Assembly: GCA_022822725.1 (NCBI GenBank)
Contig: JAJEAN010000007.1
Span: forward strand, 1,871,045 to 1,935,044
Direction: 5' to 3'
From: Candidatus Latescibacterota bacterium
GTDB lineage: Bacteria > JAAXHH01
Length of the DNA stretch: 64,000 nucleotides
Of this stretch, positions 40,939-49,733 are shown one piece after another. Under the pieces are notes generated by a model, which saw only the letters and a program-made list of their open reading frames with translations, ran no database searches and was not told where the DNA came from. Position 1 is the first letter of the stretch. The number at the start of each line of letters is the position of its first letter. A program made the translations under genes and the position numbers.

Positions 40939-42573
40939 ATGAACGTTGCGCAGGCGGTTGCTCATGTATTAAAGAAGGAAGGCGTCGAGTACCTTTTCGC
41001 GTACCCGGTCAATCCGCTGATCGAAACCGCCGCGGAGCTGGACATCCGCACGGTGATCGTCCGCCAGGAGCGGATCGGCCTTCACATGGCGGACGCGATG
41101 AGCCGTCTGACTTCCGGCCGCAAGATCGGGGTGTTCTGCATGCAGAGCGGTCCGGGCACGGAGAACGCCTACGGCGGCGTTGCCCAGGCCTTCGGGGAAT
41201 CGGTGCCCATCGTGGTGCTGCCCATGGGGTACCGGAGGAAGGTCGCCCAGTTGTCGCCCAATTTCCACGCCTACCTCAACTTCCAGCACATCACCAAGTC
41301 CTGCGAATACCTGGTGCTTCCCGAAACGGTAGGGGAGGTCATGCGCCGGGCCTTCACCCAGGTGAGGAACGGACGGCCCGGACCGGCACTGGTGGAGTTC
41401 CCGACCGACATACTGGGCGAGGAATTGCCCGAGCCCCTGGACTACCGGCCGACCCCTTCCGTGCGCGTCGGACCGGATCCGGACGCGGTGCGCGACGCCG
41501 CCGAGGCCCTGGTCGCGGCGGAAAGGCCGGTCATCTACGCGGGACAAGGCGTGCATTACGCCCGGGCCTGGCCCGAACTCAAGCAACTGGCCGAGCTGCT
41601 GGAAGCCCCGGTGACCACCAGCCTGGACGGCAAGAGCGCCTTCCCGGAAAACCACCCTCTCTCCCTGGGGAACGGGGGCCGGTCGATGCCGGAGCCCGTG
41701 CACGTCTTCGTTCAGAACGCCGACGTGATCTTCGGCATCGGGTGCAGCTTCACGCGGACGAACTTCGGCCTGACGATGCCCGAGGGAAAGACCTACATCC
41801 ACGCCACGCTGGACCCCGCCGACATCAACAAGGACGTGGAATCGGCCTACCCCATCGTGGGCGACGCCGCGCTTACCCTCCGCGCCCTCATCGACGAGGT
41901 GTCGGACCGGCTCAAGAACAAGCCGCGCGGCCGGTACGAAGGGATCGTGTCCGAAATCCAGACCATAAGGCAGCGCTGGATGAACGCATGGATGCCGAAA
42001 CTAAAGGACGCGTCCACGCCTTTTTCTCCGTACCGTGTGATCAGCGACATGATCGAGACGGTCGACGTCGGCCGGACGATCATCACGCATGACGCGGGCA
42101 GTCCACGCGACCAGCTCACACCCTTCTGGCCCTCGACCACGCCACTGAGCTACATCGGCTGGGGCAAGACCACCCAGCTCGGTTACGGACTCGGGTTGGC
42201 CATGGGCGCGAAACTGGCCCACCCGGACAGGCTCTGCATCAACGTGTGGGGCGACGCGGCCATCGGGTTCACGGGCATGGACTTCGAGACGGCCGTGCGC
42301 GAACGCATCCCCATCCTCTCCGTGCTGTTCAACAACCACTCCATGGCCATCGAGATTCCCGTCATGCCCACGTCGCAGGCGAAGTACGGGGCGACCGATA
42401 TTTCGGGGAATTATGCGTTGATGGCGGAGGCCTTCGGCGGCTACGGGGAGCGGGTCGAGTCTCCCGACGAGATCATCCCGGCGCTGAAGCGGGGGATCAG
42501 GAAGACGGAGGAAGGGGTGCCGGCGCTGCTGGAGTTCATGACCAGCAAGGAAATCGACTTCTCATTCTTCTAG
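40939..42573 (+). CDS. Thiamine diphosphate-dependent enzyme, acetolactate synthase-like
   Basis: 544 residues from the ATG at 40939 (MNVAQAVAHVLKKEGVEYLFAYP), with GAGGACG upstream. The ThDP-activating Glu lies in VIVRQERIGLHMADA. The central domain contains RPVIYAGQGVHYARA. The C-terminal ThDP/Mg motif appears as WGDAAIGFTGMDFETAVRE...LFNNHS (GD to NN). It belongs to the decarboxylase/ALS superfamily. The exact 2-keto acid substrate cannot be assigned. The preceding threonine-dehydratase-like gene suggests joint amino-acid catabolism. Confidence 0.87.
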   Translation: MNVAQAVAHVLKKEGVEYLFAYPVNPLIETAAELDIRTVIVRQERIGLHMADAMSRLTSGRKIGVFCMQSGPGTENAYGGVAQAFGESVPIVVLPMGYRRKVAQLSPNFHAYLNFQHITKSCEYLVLPETVGEVMRRAFTQVRNGRPGPALVEFPTDILGEELPEPLDYRPTPSVRVGPDPDAVRDAAEALVAAERPVIYAGQGVHYARAWPELKQLAELLEAPVTTSLDGKSAFPENHPLSLGNGGRSMPEPVHVFVQNADVIFGIGCSFTRTNFGLTMPEGKTYIHATLDPADINKDVESAYPIVGDAALTLRALIDEVSDRLKNKPRGRYEGIVSEIQTIRQRWMNAWMPKLKDASTPFSPYRVISDMIETVDVGRTIITHDAGSPRDQLTPFWPSTTPLSYIGWGKTTQLGYGLGLAMGAKLAHPDRLCINVWGDAAIGFTGMDFETAVRERIPILSVLFNNHSMAIEIPVMPTSQAKYGATDISGNYALMAEAFGGYGERVESPDEIIPALKRGIRKTEEGVPALLEFMTSKEIDFSFF

Positions 42574-42650
42574 TGCCTGGCGGCGCGTACTGCGTTCTGG
42601 TCCTCAGATTTGCGACGCGCGTCCCACCCATTCGAATAACGATGCGTACG

Positions 42651-43796
42651 TCATTCGTCCCGCGTTTCCGGATCGTTCCGCGTCGACTTCCCTTCGAATC
42701 GATCCGGCAGGAACGGGGCCATGGCCTGGGGAACGGCGCCGTGCTCCAGGTGGTGCGCGATGAGCCGGCCGGTTATGGGGGCGAGGAGAATGCCGTTGCG
42801 GAAGTGGCCCGTGGCGAGAACGAGGCGTTCCAGGCCTGCCGGGCCGAGTATGGGTTTGCCGTCCTTCGACATGGGACGCAGCCCGGCCCAGGATTCCACG
42901 ACCGGCGCTTCCGCCAGTCCGGGCGCCATGCGCAACCCTTCCCTGATCACATCGGACACGCCGCCCGCGGTCACGCTGGCGTCGAACCCGGTCTTCTCCA
43001 CGGTGGCGCCCATCAGCACGCGACCGTCCCGGCGGGGTACGAGGTACTGTTCCAGACCGTAGATGACCCGGCCCAGGGGCGGGACGCCGCGCCCGTCGAC
43101 GCAGACCATCTGGCCCCGCACGGGCTGGACCGGCGGAGGCGATCCCGGGATCCACTTCAGAAGGCCCGACCAGGCGCCGGCCGCGACCACCACGCGCTCC
43201 GCCCCGATGCGTTCGCCGGGGACGACGACACCGGCCGCCCTGTTCCTCCGTACGATCAGGTCGACGACCGGGTCCCCGATGCGGAATGCCCCTCCTCGGG
43301 ACCTGACGGCGGCGACCAGGGCCTGGACCAGCCGCCGGTTCTCCACCTGGTGCATCCTTTCAAAAAGCAGGCCGCACCGTGTTTCGGGCGACAGCATGGG
43401 CTCGAGCGCGCGTACCTCCTCGCCGGAGAGCCGTTCGACCGGAAGGCCCAGGTCCACCTGGTGGCGGTAACGCTCGTCCAGCTCTTCGGATTCAGCATCG
43501 TCGAAGGCGACCTGCAGCCCTGCTTCGGTCCGGTACTCGACGTCGATGCCGGTCTCCTCGAGCAGCCGGGAGGACCAGTCCGCGAACAGGTCGAGGCTCG
43601 AAATGCACAGGTCGAGATAGGCCCGGTGGACGGGAAGGGCGCCCTGCGGCGCAAGCACGCCGGCAGCGGCCCAGGAAGCTTCCTTGCCCGGATCTCCCTG
43701 ATCAACGAGGGTTACGCGCGTTCCGCGGCACAGTAGTTCATAGGCGATGGACAGGCCGATCACGCCGGCGCCCACGATTATAACGTCTGTTTTCAT
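42651..43796 (-). CDS. thiO: FAD-dependent glycine oxidase-like protein (ThiO family)
   Basis: 381 residues. The FAD dinucleotide motif is VIIVGAGVIGLSIAYELLCRG. EASWAAAGVLAPQ is characteristic of ThiO/DAAO-like glycine oxidases. The C-terminal ATGHFRNGILLAPITG completes the FAD site. ThiO makes dehydroglycine for the thiazole of thiamine. No other thi gene is close, although a ThDP-requiring enzyme gene lies next to it convergently. Alternative amine or sarcosine oxidation is possible. Confidence 0.86.
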   Translation of the reverse strand: MKTDVIIVGAGVIGLSIAYELLCRGTRVTLVDQGDPGKEASWAAAGVLAPQGALPVHRAYLDLCISSLDLFADWSSRLLEETGIDVEYRTEAGLQVAFDDAESEELDERYRHQVDLGLPVERLSGEEVRALEPMLSPETRCGLLFERMHQVENRRLVQALVAAVRSRGGAFRIGDPVVDLIVRRNRAAGVVVPGERIGAERVVVAAGAWSGLLKWIPGSPPPVQPVRGQMVCVDGRGVPPLGRVIYGLEQYLVPRRDGRVLMGATVEKTGFDASVTAGGVSDVIREGLRMAPGLAEAPVVESWAGLRPMSKDGKPILGPAGLERLVLATGHFRNGILLAPITGRLIAHHLEHGAVPQAMAPFLPDRFEGKSTRNDPETRDE

Positions 43797-43972
43797 GGTT
43801 CCGGTTCCGGCTACTACACCTTCGCTACTTTATGTTGATTTATCAATCAATATTGACCATATCTCTGTGTCTGCGTAATGCCGTCCGCAGCCTGACCAGG
43901 TACACTGCCTACCGCGTCGGAAAACTTTACCTGTTTTTCTACTCAACGCGCCGCACCGCGAAAGTCTCGCCG

Positions 43973-45055
43973 CTATCCTATCTCGCCCGGAGCCACGGCC
44001 CGGTGTTCCGCCATGGACAGATAACCGGCGTTGACCAGCTGAAGCGTCTTGAGGTTGTCACGCCCGTTGGTCTCGGGGAGGCGGTCCTGTTCGATGGCGG
44101 CCATCAGTTCACCCATCGGTCCGATGAAGGAATCGGGAATCCATCGCTCTTCGAACCGGTGATCGACGGTCTTGCCGGCGTCGATCTTCCGGCTGCACCA
44201 GGCCAGCGTGTCCGGCCGGCCGTGGGGATAGTCGTAAAGCAGGCCGAAGGTCCCGGCGGCGTACCCTTCCGTACCGTCGATACGCAGCGTCGCGAAGCGC
44301 TCCTCCGTCCAGTTGTTGTGATTGACGGACACCAGGGCGCGGAAGGTGTCCGAATACTCGAATACTGTGATGGTCCTTGTTTCTCCGGTCGCCACATGCC
44401 CGGGACAGGACGCGCCGGACGACCAGATCCGCGCGGGGTCTCCGAACAGCGAACGCATGCTGTCGAAGTAATGTATGCTGTGGAACATCAGGTCGAGCCC
44501 TTCGGCCTCGAGGACCCAGGGCCACGCGTTCCAATCGGTCAGGATGCTTACGTCGATCACGGCCGAAGCGGGTTCTCCCAGCAACCCGCGGTTCAGCAGC
44601 GTCCTGGATGCCCTCACCGCCTGGTCCCACCGCATCTGCTGGTTCACGGCCAGTTTCACGCCGCGCTCCTCCGCCATCTCGACGATCTCAACGGCTTCGG
44701 CGTATACATTTGAAAGCGGTTTCTGGCATAGCAGATGTTTGCCGGCCGCTGTCACCTGCCGGACGAGCTCTTTCTGGTGCCAGGGCGGGACGGCGATATC
44801 CACGATTTCCACGGCGGGGTCGTCGAGCAGTGATTCCACGGTAGGAAACACCCTGGGCACCTCGAAATCCTGAGCGGTCCGGTTCGCCCGGTCGACATCC
44901 TTGTCCGTCAGGCCGATCACGTTGAGCCCCGCCTTGCGGTAGGCGGGGAGGTGCGCGGCGTTTACGATCCCGCCCGCCCCGATGATGCCGATGCCATAGT
45001 CCAGTTTCGTGCCCAGTACGGGGCGGTATGCCAGATCCAGGTCCATCTCATGCAC
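43973..45055 (-). CDS. Gfo/Idh/MocA family oxidoreductase
   Basis: 360 residues. The N-terminal Rossmann motif is YGIGIIGAGGIVNAAHLPAY, and the family EKP-like motif appears as LLCQKPLSN. The C-terminal alpha/beta domain contains MFHSIHYFDSMRSLFGD with the conserved His and a GTEGYAAGTFG strand. These enzymes oxidise or reduce sugars, inositols and derivatives with NAD(P). It is a single gene here with its own AGGAGG site. The substrate is unknown. Confidence 0.88.
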   Translation of the reverse strand: MHEMDLDLAYRPVLGTKLDYGIGIIGAGGIVNAAHLPAYRKAGLNVIGLTDKDVDRANRTAQDFEVPRVFPTVESLLDDPAVEIVDIAVPPWHQKELVRQVTAAGKHLLCQKPLSNVYAEAVEIVEMAEERGVKLAVNQQMRWDQAVRASRTLLNRGLLGEPASAVIDVSILTDWNAWPWVLEAEGLDLMFHSIHYFDSMRSLFGDPARIWSSGASCPGHVATGETRTITVFEYSDTFRALVSVNHNNWTEERFATLRIDGTEGYAAGTFGLLYDYPHGRPDTLAWCSRKIDAGKTVDHRFEERWIPDSFIGPMGELMAAIEQDRLPETNGRDNLKTLQLVNAGYLSMAEHRAVAPGEIG

Positions 45056-45196
45056 CTCCTCGCTTTATACTCAGTCTTTGTACCGGTAATCCTCCGACCA
45101 AAACGAAGTTATAATACCGCCGCGCGGGCTGACCCGACAGGAAAAACGCTTCAAATCATCTGGCCCTGAAGCGACTGTCGGTATATCATTCACAAC

Positions 45197-45243
45197 CACG
45201 GATACGGGAACTTCACGGATACGGGAACTTCACGGATACGGAA
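45197..45243. repeat. 17-bp tandem repeat upstream of the membrane metallopeptidase gene
   Basis: CACGGATACGGGAACTT units at 45197-45213 and 45214-45230, plus a partial third to 45243 (2.8 copies). They lie 54 bases before the ATG, in the probable leader or promoter. The rest of 45056-45296 shows nothing coding. Confidence 0.85.
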
Positions 45244-45296
45244 CACATTGTAATGCCTGAACATCGCGTCGCATTTTCACCACCAGTGGCCATTTC

Positions 45297-47702
45297 ATGA
45301 GCCCGGACATGCACTCCATATCGAGCGTCCTGCTTCGCAAGCCATACCTGGCCGCGACCGCGGTCCTTACGGCAGCCGCGGCGGTGATGACGCAGATGCC
45401 CCTCGTGGATGACCTCGGTTTCGAATTCGCGTTCCTGACCGCTGCCATCGCCACCTTCGCCACGGGCGTGATGACCGTCCATCTCGTGAACGGCTGGCGA
45501 GGGGTCGGGCCACAAGGGGACGGAACGCGAGGGGACGGCACGCAAGGAGACGGCCAGCAAGGGGACGGCACGCGCATCACCCGCCATTCGGCGCTGCTCG
45601 TACTGCTCTTCGGGCTTTCCCTATCGACGCTCCTGCTGCCGCTGGCCGTGATGTTCGTCAAGAGCTGGATCAGCGGTTTCTGCAACGTTCCCGAAGGGCT
45701 CGCGTTCTACCTGCTGCTTCCCGGCATCAGCGTCCTGTGGGCCACCGCCGTCGCCTTGCTTTGCGCGCTCGCAACGGAACGAAGACGGCGCGCCACGCTC
45801 CTTTTTCTCGGCGTCATGTTCGTCTCCCTGGGCATCAGCGTCTTTCGTCTGGCCACCCAGCCGCCTGTTTTCGCCTACAACCCGATCATCGGGTATTTCC
45901 CCGGGCCGATCTACGACGAAGTGGTGGTCATTACGACGACGCTGCTCACGGCGCGGGCGGTCGTGCTCGTCAGCGTCCTCGCGATGGTCGCCGGCCTGTG
46001 TGCCTGTTTCGATCCATCGGCCAGGAAGATCCGTCCCTCGCTGTTCCTGAGATTCCGCGGCGGAAGACCGGACGGTGGCACGGCCATGCGGGTGGTGTGC
46101 CTGGTTTCGGTGGCGGTGCTGGCGGCGGCCTACGTCTACCGGGCGCCCCTGGGCGTTGTGATCGACCGGGCGCATATCCAGCAGACCCTGGGGGGCCACC
46201 GGCAGACGGCCCACTTCGACATCTACTATGACAGGAGCACCATATCGGCCTGGAACATCGATCTGATCGCACGGGATCACGAATACCAGCTCGACCGGGT
46301 CATCACCTACCTGGACGTGCCGGCCCCGTCGACCCGCATCGCGTCGTACATCTATGGCAACGCGGACCAGAAGAAGCGGCTCATGGGCGCCCGGTATACG
46401 TCCATCGAGCGCCCCGGGGCGGATGAAATGCACCTCAACAACGCGTCGTTTCCCCATCCCGTGCTGAGACATGAACTGGTGCACGTCATGTCCGCCGCTT
46501 TCGGGAACAGGTTGTTCGGAGGCAGCTACTGGATCGGGTTCCACGAAGGCCTGGCCGAGGCGGTGGACTGGCAGGACGCCCCCATGAACCCGCACGAGTG
46601 GAGCCGGGCCATGCGCGAACTCGGGCTTGCGCCGCGCCTTGAGAACCTGCTGAGCATGACGGGATTCTGGTCGGCCGCGTCCTCGCGCAGTTACACGCTA
46701 TGCGGATCCTTCGTCCGCTTCCTGATCGATCGCTATGGACTGGCCGCCTTCAAGCAGGCCTTTCCCGACGGCGCCGTCGAGGCGTCCTACGGCCGGACGC
46801 CGGCGGAACTGATCGCCGAGTGGGAGACCTTCGTGGACGGCATTCAGTTGCGTGAAGATCAGCTCCGCATCGCCCGAGCGCGGTTCATTCGTCCCGCCAT
46901 CTTCAGGCGGCACTGTCCTCACGAGGTGGCCGCGCTGAACGATCGGGCCTGGCAGGCCTACAACGCGCAACGCTATTGGGATGCCGTGCGCGATTTCGAC
47001 CGCGTGCTCGAACTGGAGCCCGAGAACCCATCGGCCCTGAGAGGCCTGCTGTACGGGATCTACCGGCAGGGGGACTACGAAAGGATCGAGGCCGTCGTCC
47101 GGCGGATAGAACGGCCGGACCAGACGGTCGGGCTGCTGGCGGACGCCCATTTGTTCCGCGGAGATACGGCGTGGAAGACCGGGAGGTTTGACGATGCCAG
47201 GCGCAGTTGGGAAGCGGTCGTGGACCTGCAGGCGTCGGAAGCCATGTCGCGTGCCGCGTCCGTCCGGCTGGAGGTGCTGGACCGGGTGCCGATCCGGGAT
47301 ACGATCATGACCTACCTGACCGCACATACCGGCCACTGGAGGTTGGTCCTGTCGGTCCGGGATGCGGGCGATCTCGCGCCCGACTACGGGACGGGCCATT
47401 ACCTGCTGGCCCGCTGGCTGTTCCGCTCGGGATCCTACGAACAGGCGCTGACGTACCTGGCGAAAGCGGATTCGATCGGACTTCCGGACGAGGTCGTTCG
47501 GCAGGAGAGCCTGCGCCTGGAAGCCATGTCCCATTTTTACCTGGAGCGCTACGATCAGTCGGCCGAAGCCTTCGGGCGCATGGCGGCGCTGGCCGGTTCA
47601 GACGGTGTGGCCAGGACGGCGGAAGCCTGGATAGACCGTTGCCAGTGGTTTCGGCAGTACGGATCGGACGGTCCCGACCGACAGGCGCTCAGGGCGCGGT
47701 AG
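45297..47702 (+). CDS. Membrane-anchored HExxH metallopeptidase-like protein with TPR C-terminus
   Basis: 801 residues. About seven hydrophobic segments occur before residue 285. A soluble part follows with HFDIYYDRSTIS, then the gluzincin-like site RHELVHVMSAAFG (H392-E-x-x-H396) and downstream GFHEGLAEAVDW, whose Glu could be the third ligand. From about 525 there are TPR-like helices (LNDRAWQAYNAQRYWDAVRDFDRVLELEPENPSAL and LLARWLFRSGSYEQALTYLAKA). A Gly-Asp repeat (GDGTR/GDGTQ) lies in a loop at 71-93. This looks like a peptidase-MA-type protein in the cytoplasmic membrane. The substrate is unknown. Confidence 0.78.
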   Translation: MSPDMHSISSVLLRKPYLAATAVLTAAAAVMTQMPLVDDLGFEFAFLTAAIATFATGVMTVHLVNGWRGVGPQGDGTRGDGTQGDGQQGDGTRITRHSALLVLLFGLSLSTLLLPLAVMFVKSWISGFCNVPEGLAFYLLLPGISVLWATAVALLCALATERRRRATLLFLGVMFVSLGISVFRLATQPPVFAYNPIIGYFPGPIYDEVVVITTTLLTARAVVLVSVLAMVAGLCACFDPSARKIRPSLFLRFRGGRPDGGTAMRVVCLVSVAVLAAAYVYRAPLGVVIDRAHIQQTLGGHRQTAHFDIYYDRSTISAWNIDLIARDHEYQLDRVITYLDVPAPSTRIASYIYGNADQKKRLMGARYTSIERPGADEMHLNNASFPHPVLRHELVHVMSAAFGNRLFGGSYWIGFHEGLAEAVDWQDAPMNPHEWSRAMRELGLAPRLENLLSMTGFWSAASSRSYTLCGSFVRFLIDRYGLAAFKQAFPDGAVEASYGRTPAELIAEWETFVDGIQLREDQLRIARARFIRPAIFRRHCPHEVAALNDRAWQAYNAQRYWDAVRDFDRVLELEPENPSALRGLLYGIYRQGDYERIEAVVRRIERPDQTVGLLADAHLFRGDTAWKTGRFDDARRSWEAVVDLQASEAMSRAASVRLEVLDRVPIRDTIMTYLTAHTGHWRLVLSVRDAGDLAPDYGTGHYLLARWLFRSGSYEQALTYLAKADSIGLPDEVVRQESLRLEAMSHFYLERYDQSAEAFGRMAALAGSDGVARTAEAWIDRCQWFRQYGSDGPDRQALRAR
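45507..45572. repeat. 15-bp tandem repeat encoding GDGTx pentapeptides
   Basis: About four units of GGGGACGGCACGCRA-type sequence inside the metallopeptidase gene, coding GDGTR, GDGTQ, GDGQQ and GDGTR in a predicted loop between membrane segments. Confidence 0.75.
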
Positions 47703-47737
47703 GACGGTCCCGACCGACAGGCGCTCAGGGTGCGGCG
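47666..47737. repeat. 36-bp tandem duplication across the metallopeptidase stop codon
   Basis: GGACGGTCCCGACCGACAGG and following bases occur at 47666-47701 and again at 47702-47737. The TAG stop is at 47700-47702. Confidence 0.9.
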
Positions 47738-47742
47738 CCCGC

Positions 47743-48279
47743 CTACCACCCCGATATGGACTGGTTCAGGATCTCGTCGGCCATTTTCTCGATGGCGGCC
47801 TCAAGTGCCGGCTCGCGGTCGGTATCCGTACCGGTATCGATGGCGTAGTCGGCGAAAGTACGGAGCTGCAATTCCTCCCAGATCACTTCTTTCTTGTCCA
47901 CGGTTTCAAAACGGACGTCCACGACGATCGATAGGCGGACTTCCCGGGCCTGCGTTCCCTCGGAGAATGCCACGGACTCATCATGCAAACCGGTGATCAC
48001 GCCGATGATCGCCGCGTCCGCCTGCCGCAGATCCACGATCCTGAATTCGCCGTTGGTGAGGAACTTTTCGATTACGCTGTCCGTCAGCGTCTCTTGAATG
48101 CCGGGTTCCACGGTGATGTTGTCAAACAGCGGAATGACGATGTTTCGTACGTCCCCGGCGCGCGATCCCTGCGATGTGGAATAGTAGCACGCCGTAACCG
48201 CCATGCAGGCGGAAAGCAACAAGATCAGGAAGACGGCGGGTATTCGGCGGGGTTTCTGGATTTTCATGTCCTTCTCCAC
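47743..48279 (-). CDS. lptE: LPS-assembly lipoprotein LptE-like
   Basis: 178 residues with a lipoprotein signal (FLILLLSACMAVTAC; acylated Cys most likely that of TAC-YYS). NIVIPLFDNITVEPGIQETLTDSVIEKFLTNGEFRIVD is the LptE pattern (IPxFxNxTxEPGLExxLT). LptE plugs the LptD barrel in the outer membrane during LPS insertion. Its presence supports a diderm cell. It lies between the metallopeptidase (convergent) and the SpoIID gene (same strand, 47 bases apart). The family is variable, hence moderate confidence. Confidence 0.82.
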   Translation of the reverse strand: MEKDMKIQKPRRIPAVFLILLLSACMAVTACYYSTSQGSRAGDVRNIVIPLFDNITVEPGIQETLTDSVIEKFLTNGEFRIVDLRQADAAIIGVITGLHDESVAFSEGTQAREVRLSIVVDVRFETVDKKEVIWEELQLRTFADYAIDTGTDTDREPALEAAIEKMADEILNQSISGW

Positions 48280-48326
48280 ACGTTCGTTGTGCGATCAGTG
48301 GTCCGCGCGGCGCAATGTTCGCACAA

Positions 48327-49691
48327 TCAGTCGTACACGCGGTCCAGTTCGATGCCGCGGTAGTAGTGCTTCAGGATCCTGTCGTACTTGTACCCCTGTC
48401 TGGCCATGCCGATGGCGCCCATCTGGCACATGCCGATACCATGGCCGTATCCACCGCCTTCCGCCACGACGGTGTTTTGTCGGAACTTCAAGTCGAACTT
48501 CGTGCTGCGGAGCATCGGCTGGCCCTGTACCGGCCGGCGCAATGCGGTACGTATCTGCCCGCTACGCAGCATCGTCGACCCGTGATTCGATTTAATCTCG
48601 AGCAACTGGACACGCCCGGTCGGGGACCGTTCCTTTATATCGATATCGCGAAGGGAAAACTCCCCTCTCTTGCGCGGGTCCAGTCCGGGCAACCTTGTGG
48701 CCAGGATGTTCTCCAGCGTGTTCTTGTTCCATTCCACGCGCCATGTATATACTGGCGAATGGCTGCAGAAGTCACCGGTCCCGCGTTCCCGATCCCGCAC
48801 GGAGCGAAGGTACGGTATGGGCTCGCCTCCCCAGGCGTCTACGATGGACTCGGTCTCGCCTGCGCAGGTCGAGGAGTACTGGGCGGCGATCGGCTTGCCT
48901 TCGTAGGTAGCGATCACCCCCCGGGTTTCCGCGATCGCCCGGTCGGCTACGGACCATTCCGCGCTGTAACCGTGGTATACCTGGTCAGCGACGGTTCCAT
49001 AAAGATCGAATCCCAGGGCTTTGCGTCTGCCCAGGTTCGTCACGGTGTAGGTCCGGGCGGCGATGGCCTGGGCTTTGAGCGCCTCGATGCCGTCTTCAGC
49101 AAGCTTGCCGATTTCCGGGGGGACGACCCCGCGCAGGTAATTCTCCACGTCGAGGATGTTCACGACCGTCAGCTTACCGTCCTTGTTCAGAACCTCCATC
49201 GATCCGCGGTACTCACGATCCGAGACCTTGATGCGTCCTTCCCGTGTGGTCGGGCTCACCTGGATCGGACCGGTATACAGTCCCTGGGCCGCGCCGCCCG
49301 GGGCGGACACGTCGATCCACGCGCCTTTCGCCTGCATTCTCCAGGTCTGTCCGGGAGACGACGTGCCGATCACTTCGCCGCTGGACTGGTCCACGACCTT
49401 TGTACTTGCAGTTCCGGTCAGGCTTACCGTGTCCCTGTTCACGAGCAATCCGACGCGGATCGCAGGGTTTTGGCCAGGCTTGAACGCCCCCGTTGTCGGC
49501 GCAGTGTCGGAAGGGGCCGGCCGCGCGGAACGATCCGATGGCTGCGGCCTGCCGGCGCATCCCAGGATCACCAGCATTAAAACCAGGGCTGGCCACCACG
49601 CGGACCGTGTGCGGGTCGGCGCTTGGCCGGGGATGGTGCCGGCCGGGACTCGGTTTTCGGTGTTCCGTCTGCTTTTCGTGCTGAAGCACAT
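48327..49691 (-). CDS. SpoIID/LytB domain lipoprotein
   Basis: 454 residues. The N-terminus has a hydrophobic stretch ending VLMLVILGCAGRPQ, a lipobox (ILGC). The SpoIID domain is evident from NILDVENYLRGVVPPEIG, ALKAQAIAARTYTVTN and YSSTCAGETESIVDAWGGEPIPYL. It ends GGGYGHGIGMCQMGAIGMARQG, the standard C-terminal motif. SpoIID proteins cleave denuded glycan strands; non-sporulating diderms often carry lipoprotein versions. It is 42 bases after anmK on the same strand, so cell-wall turnover is a likely shared theme. Confidence 0.88.
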   Translation of the reverse strand: MCFSTKSRRNTENRVPAGTIPGQAPTRTRSAWWPALVLMLVILGCAGRPQPSDRSARPAPSDTAPTTGAFKPGQNPAIRVGLLVNRDTVSLTGTASTKVVDQSSGEVIGTSSPGQTWRMQAKGAWIDVSAPGGAAQGLYTGPIQVSPTTREGRIKVSDREYRGSMEVLNKDGKLTVVNILDVENYLRGVVPPEIGKLAEDGIEALKAQAIAARTYTVTNLGRRKALGFDLYGTVADQVYHGYSAEWSVADRAIAETRGVIATYEGKPIAAQYSSTCAGETESIVDAWGGEPIPYLRSVRDRERGTGDFCSHSPVYTWRVEWNKNTLENILATRLPGLDPRKRGEFSLRDIDIKERSPTGRVQLLEIKSNHGSTMLRSGQIRTALRRPVQGQPMLRSTKFDLKFRQNTVVAEGGGYGHGIGMCQMGAIGMARQGYKYDRILKHYYRGIELDRVYD

Positions 49692-49733
49692 TGGTGACTT
49701 CCATCTTCGTACTGTATCACCCTCGGCACTGCA

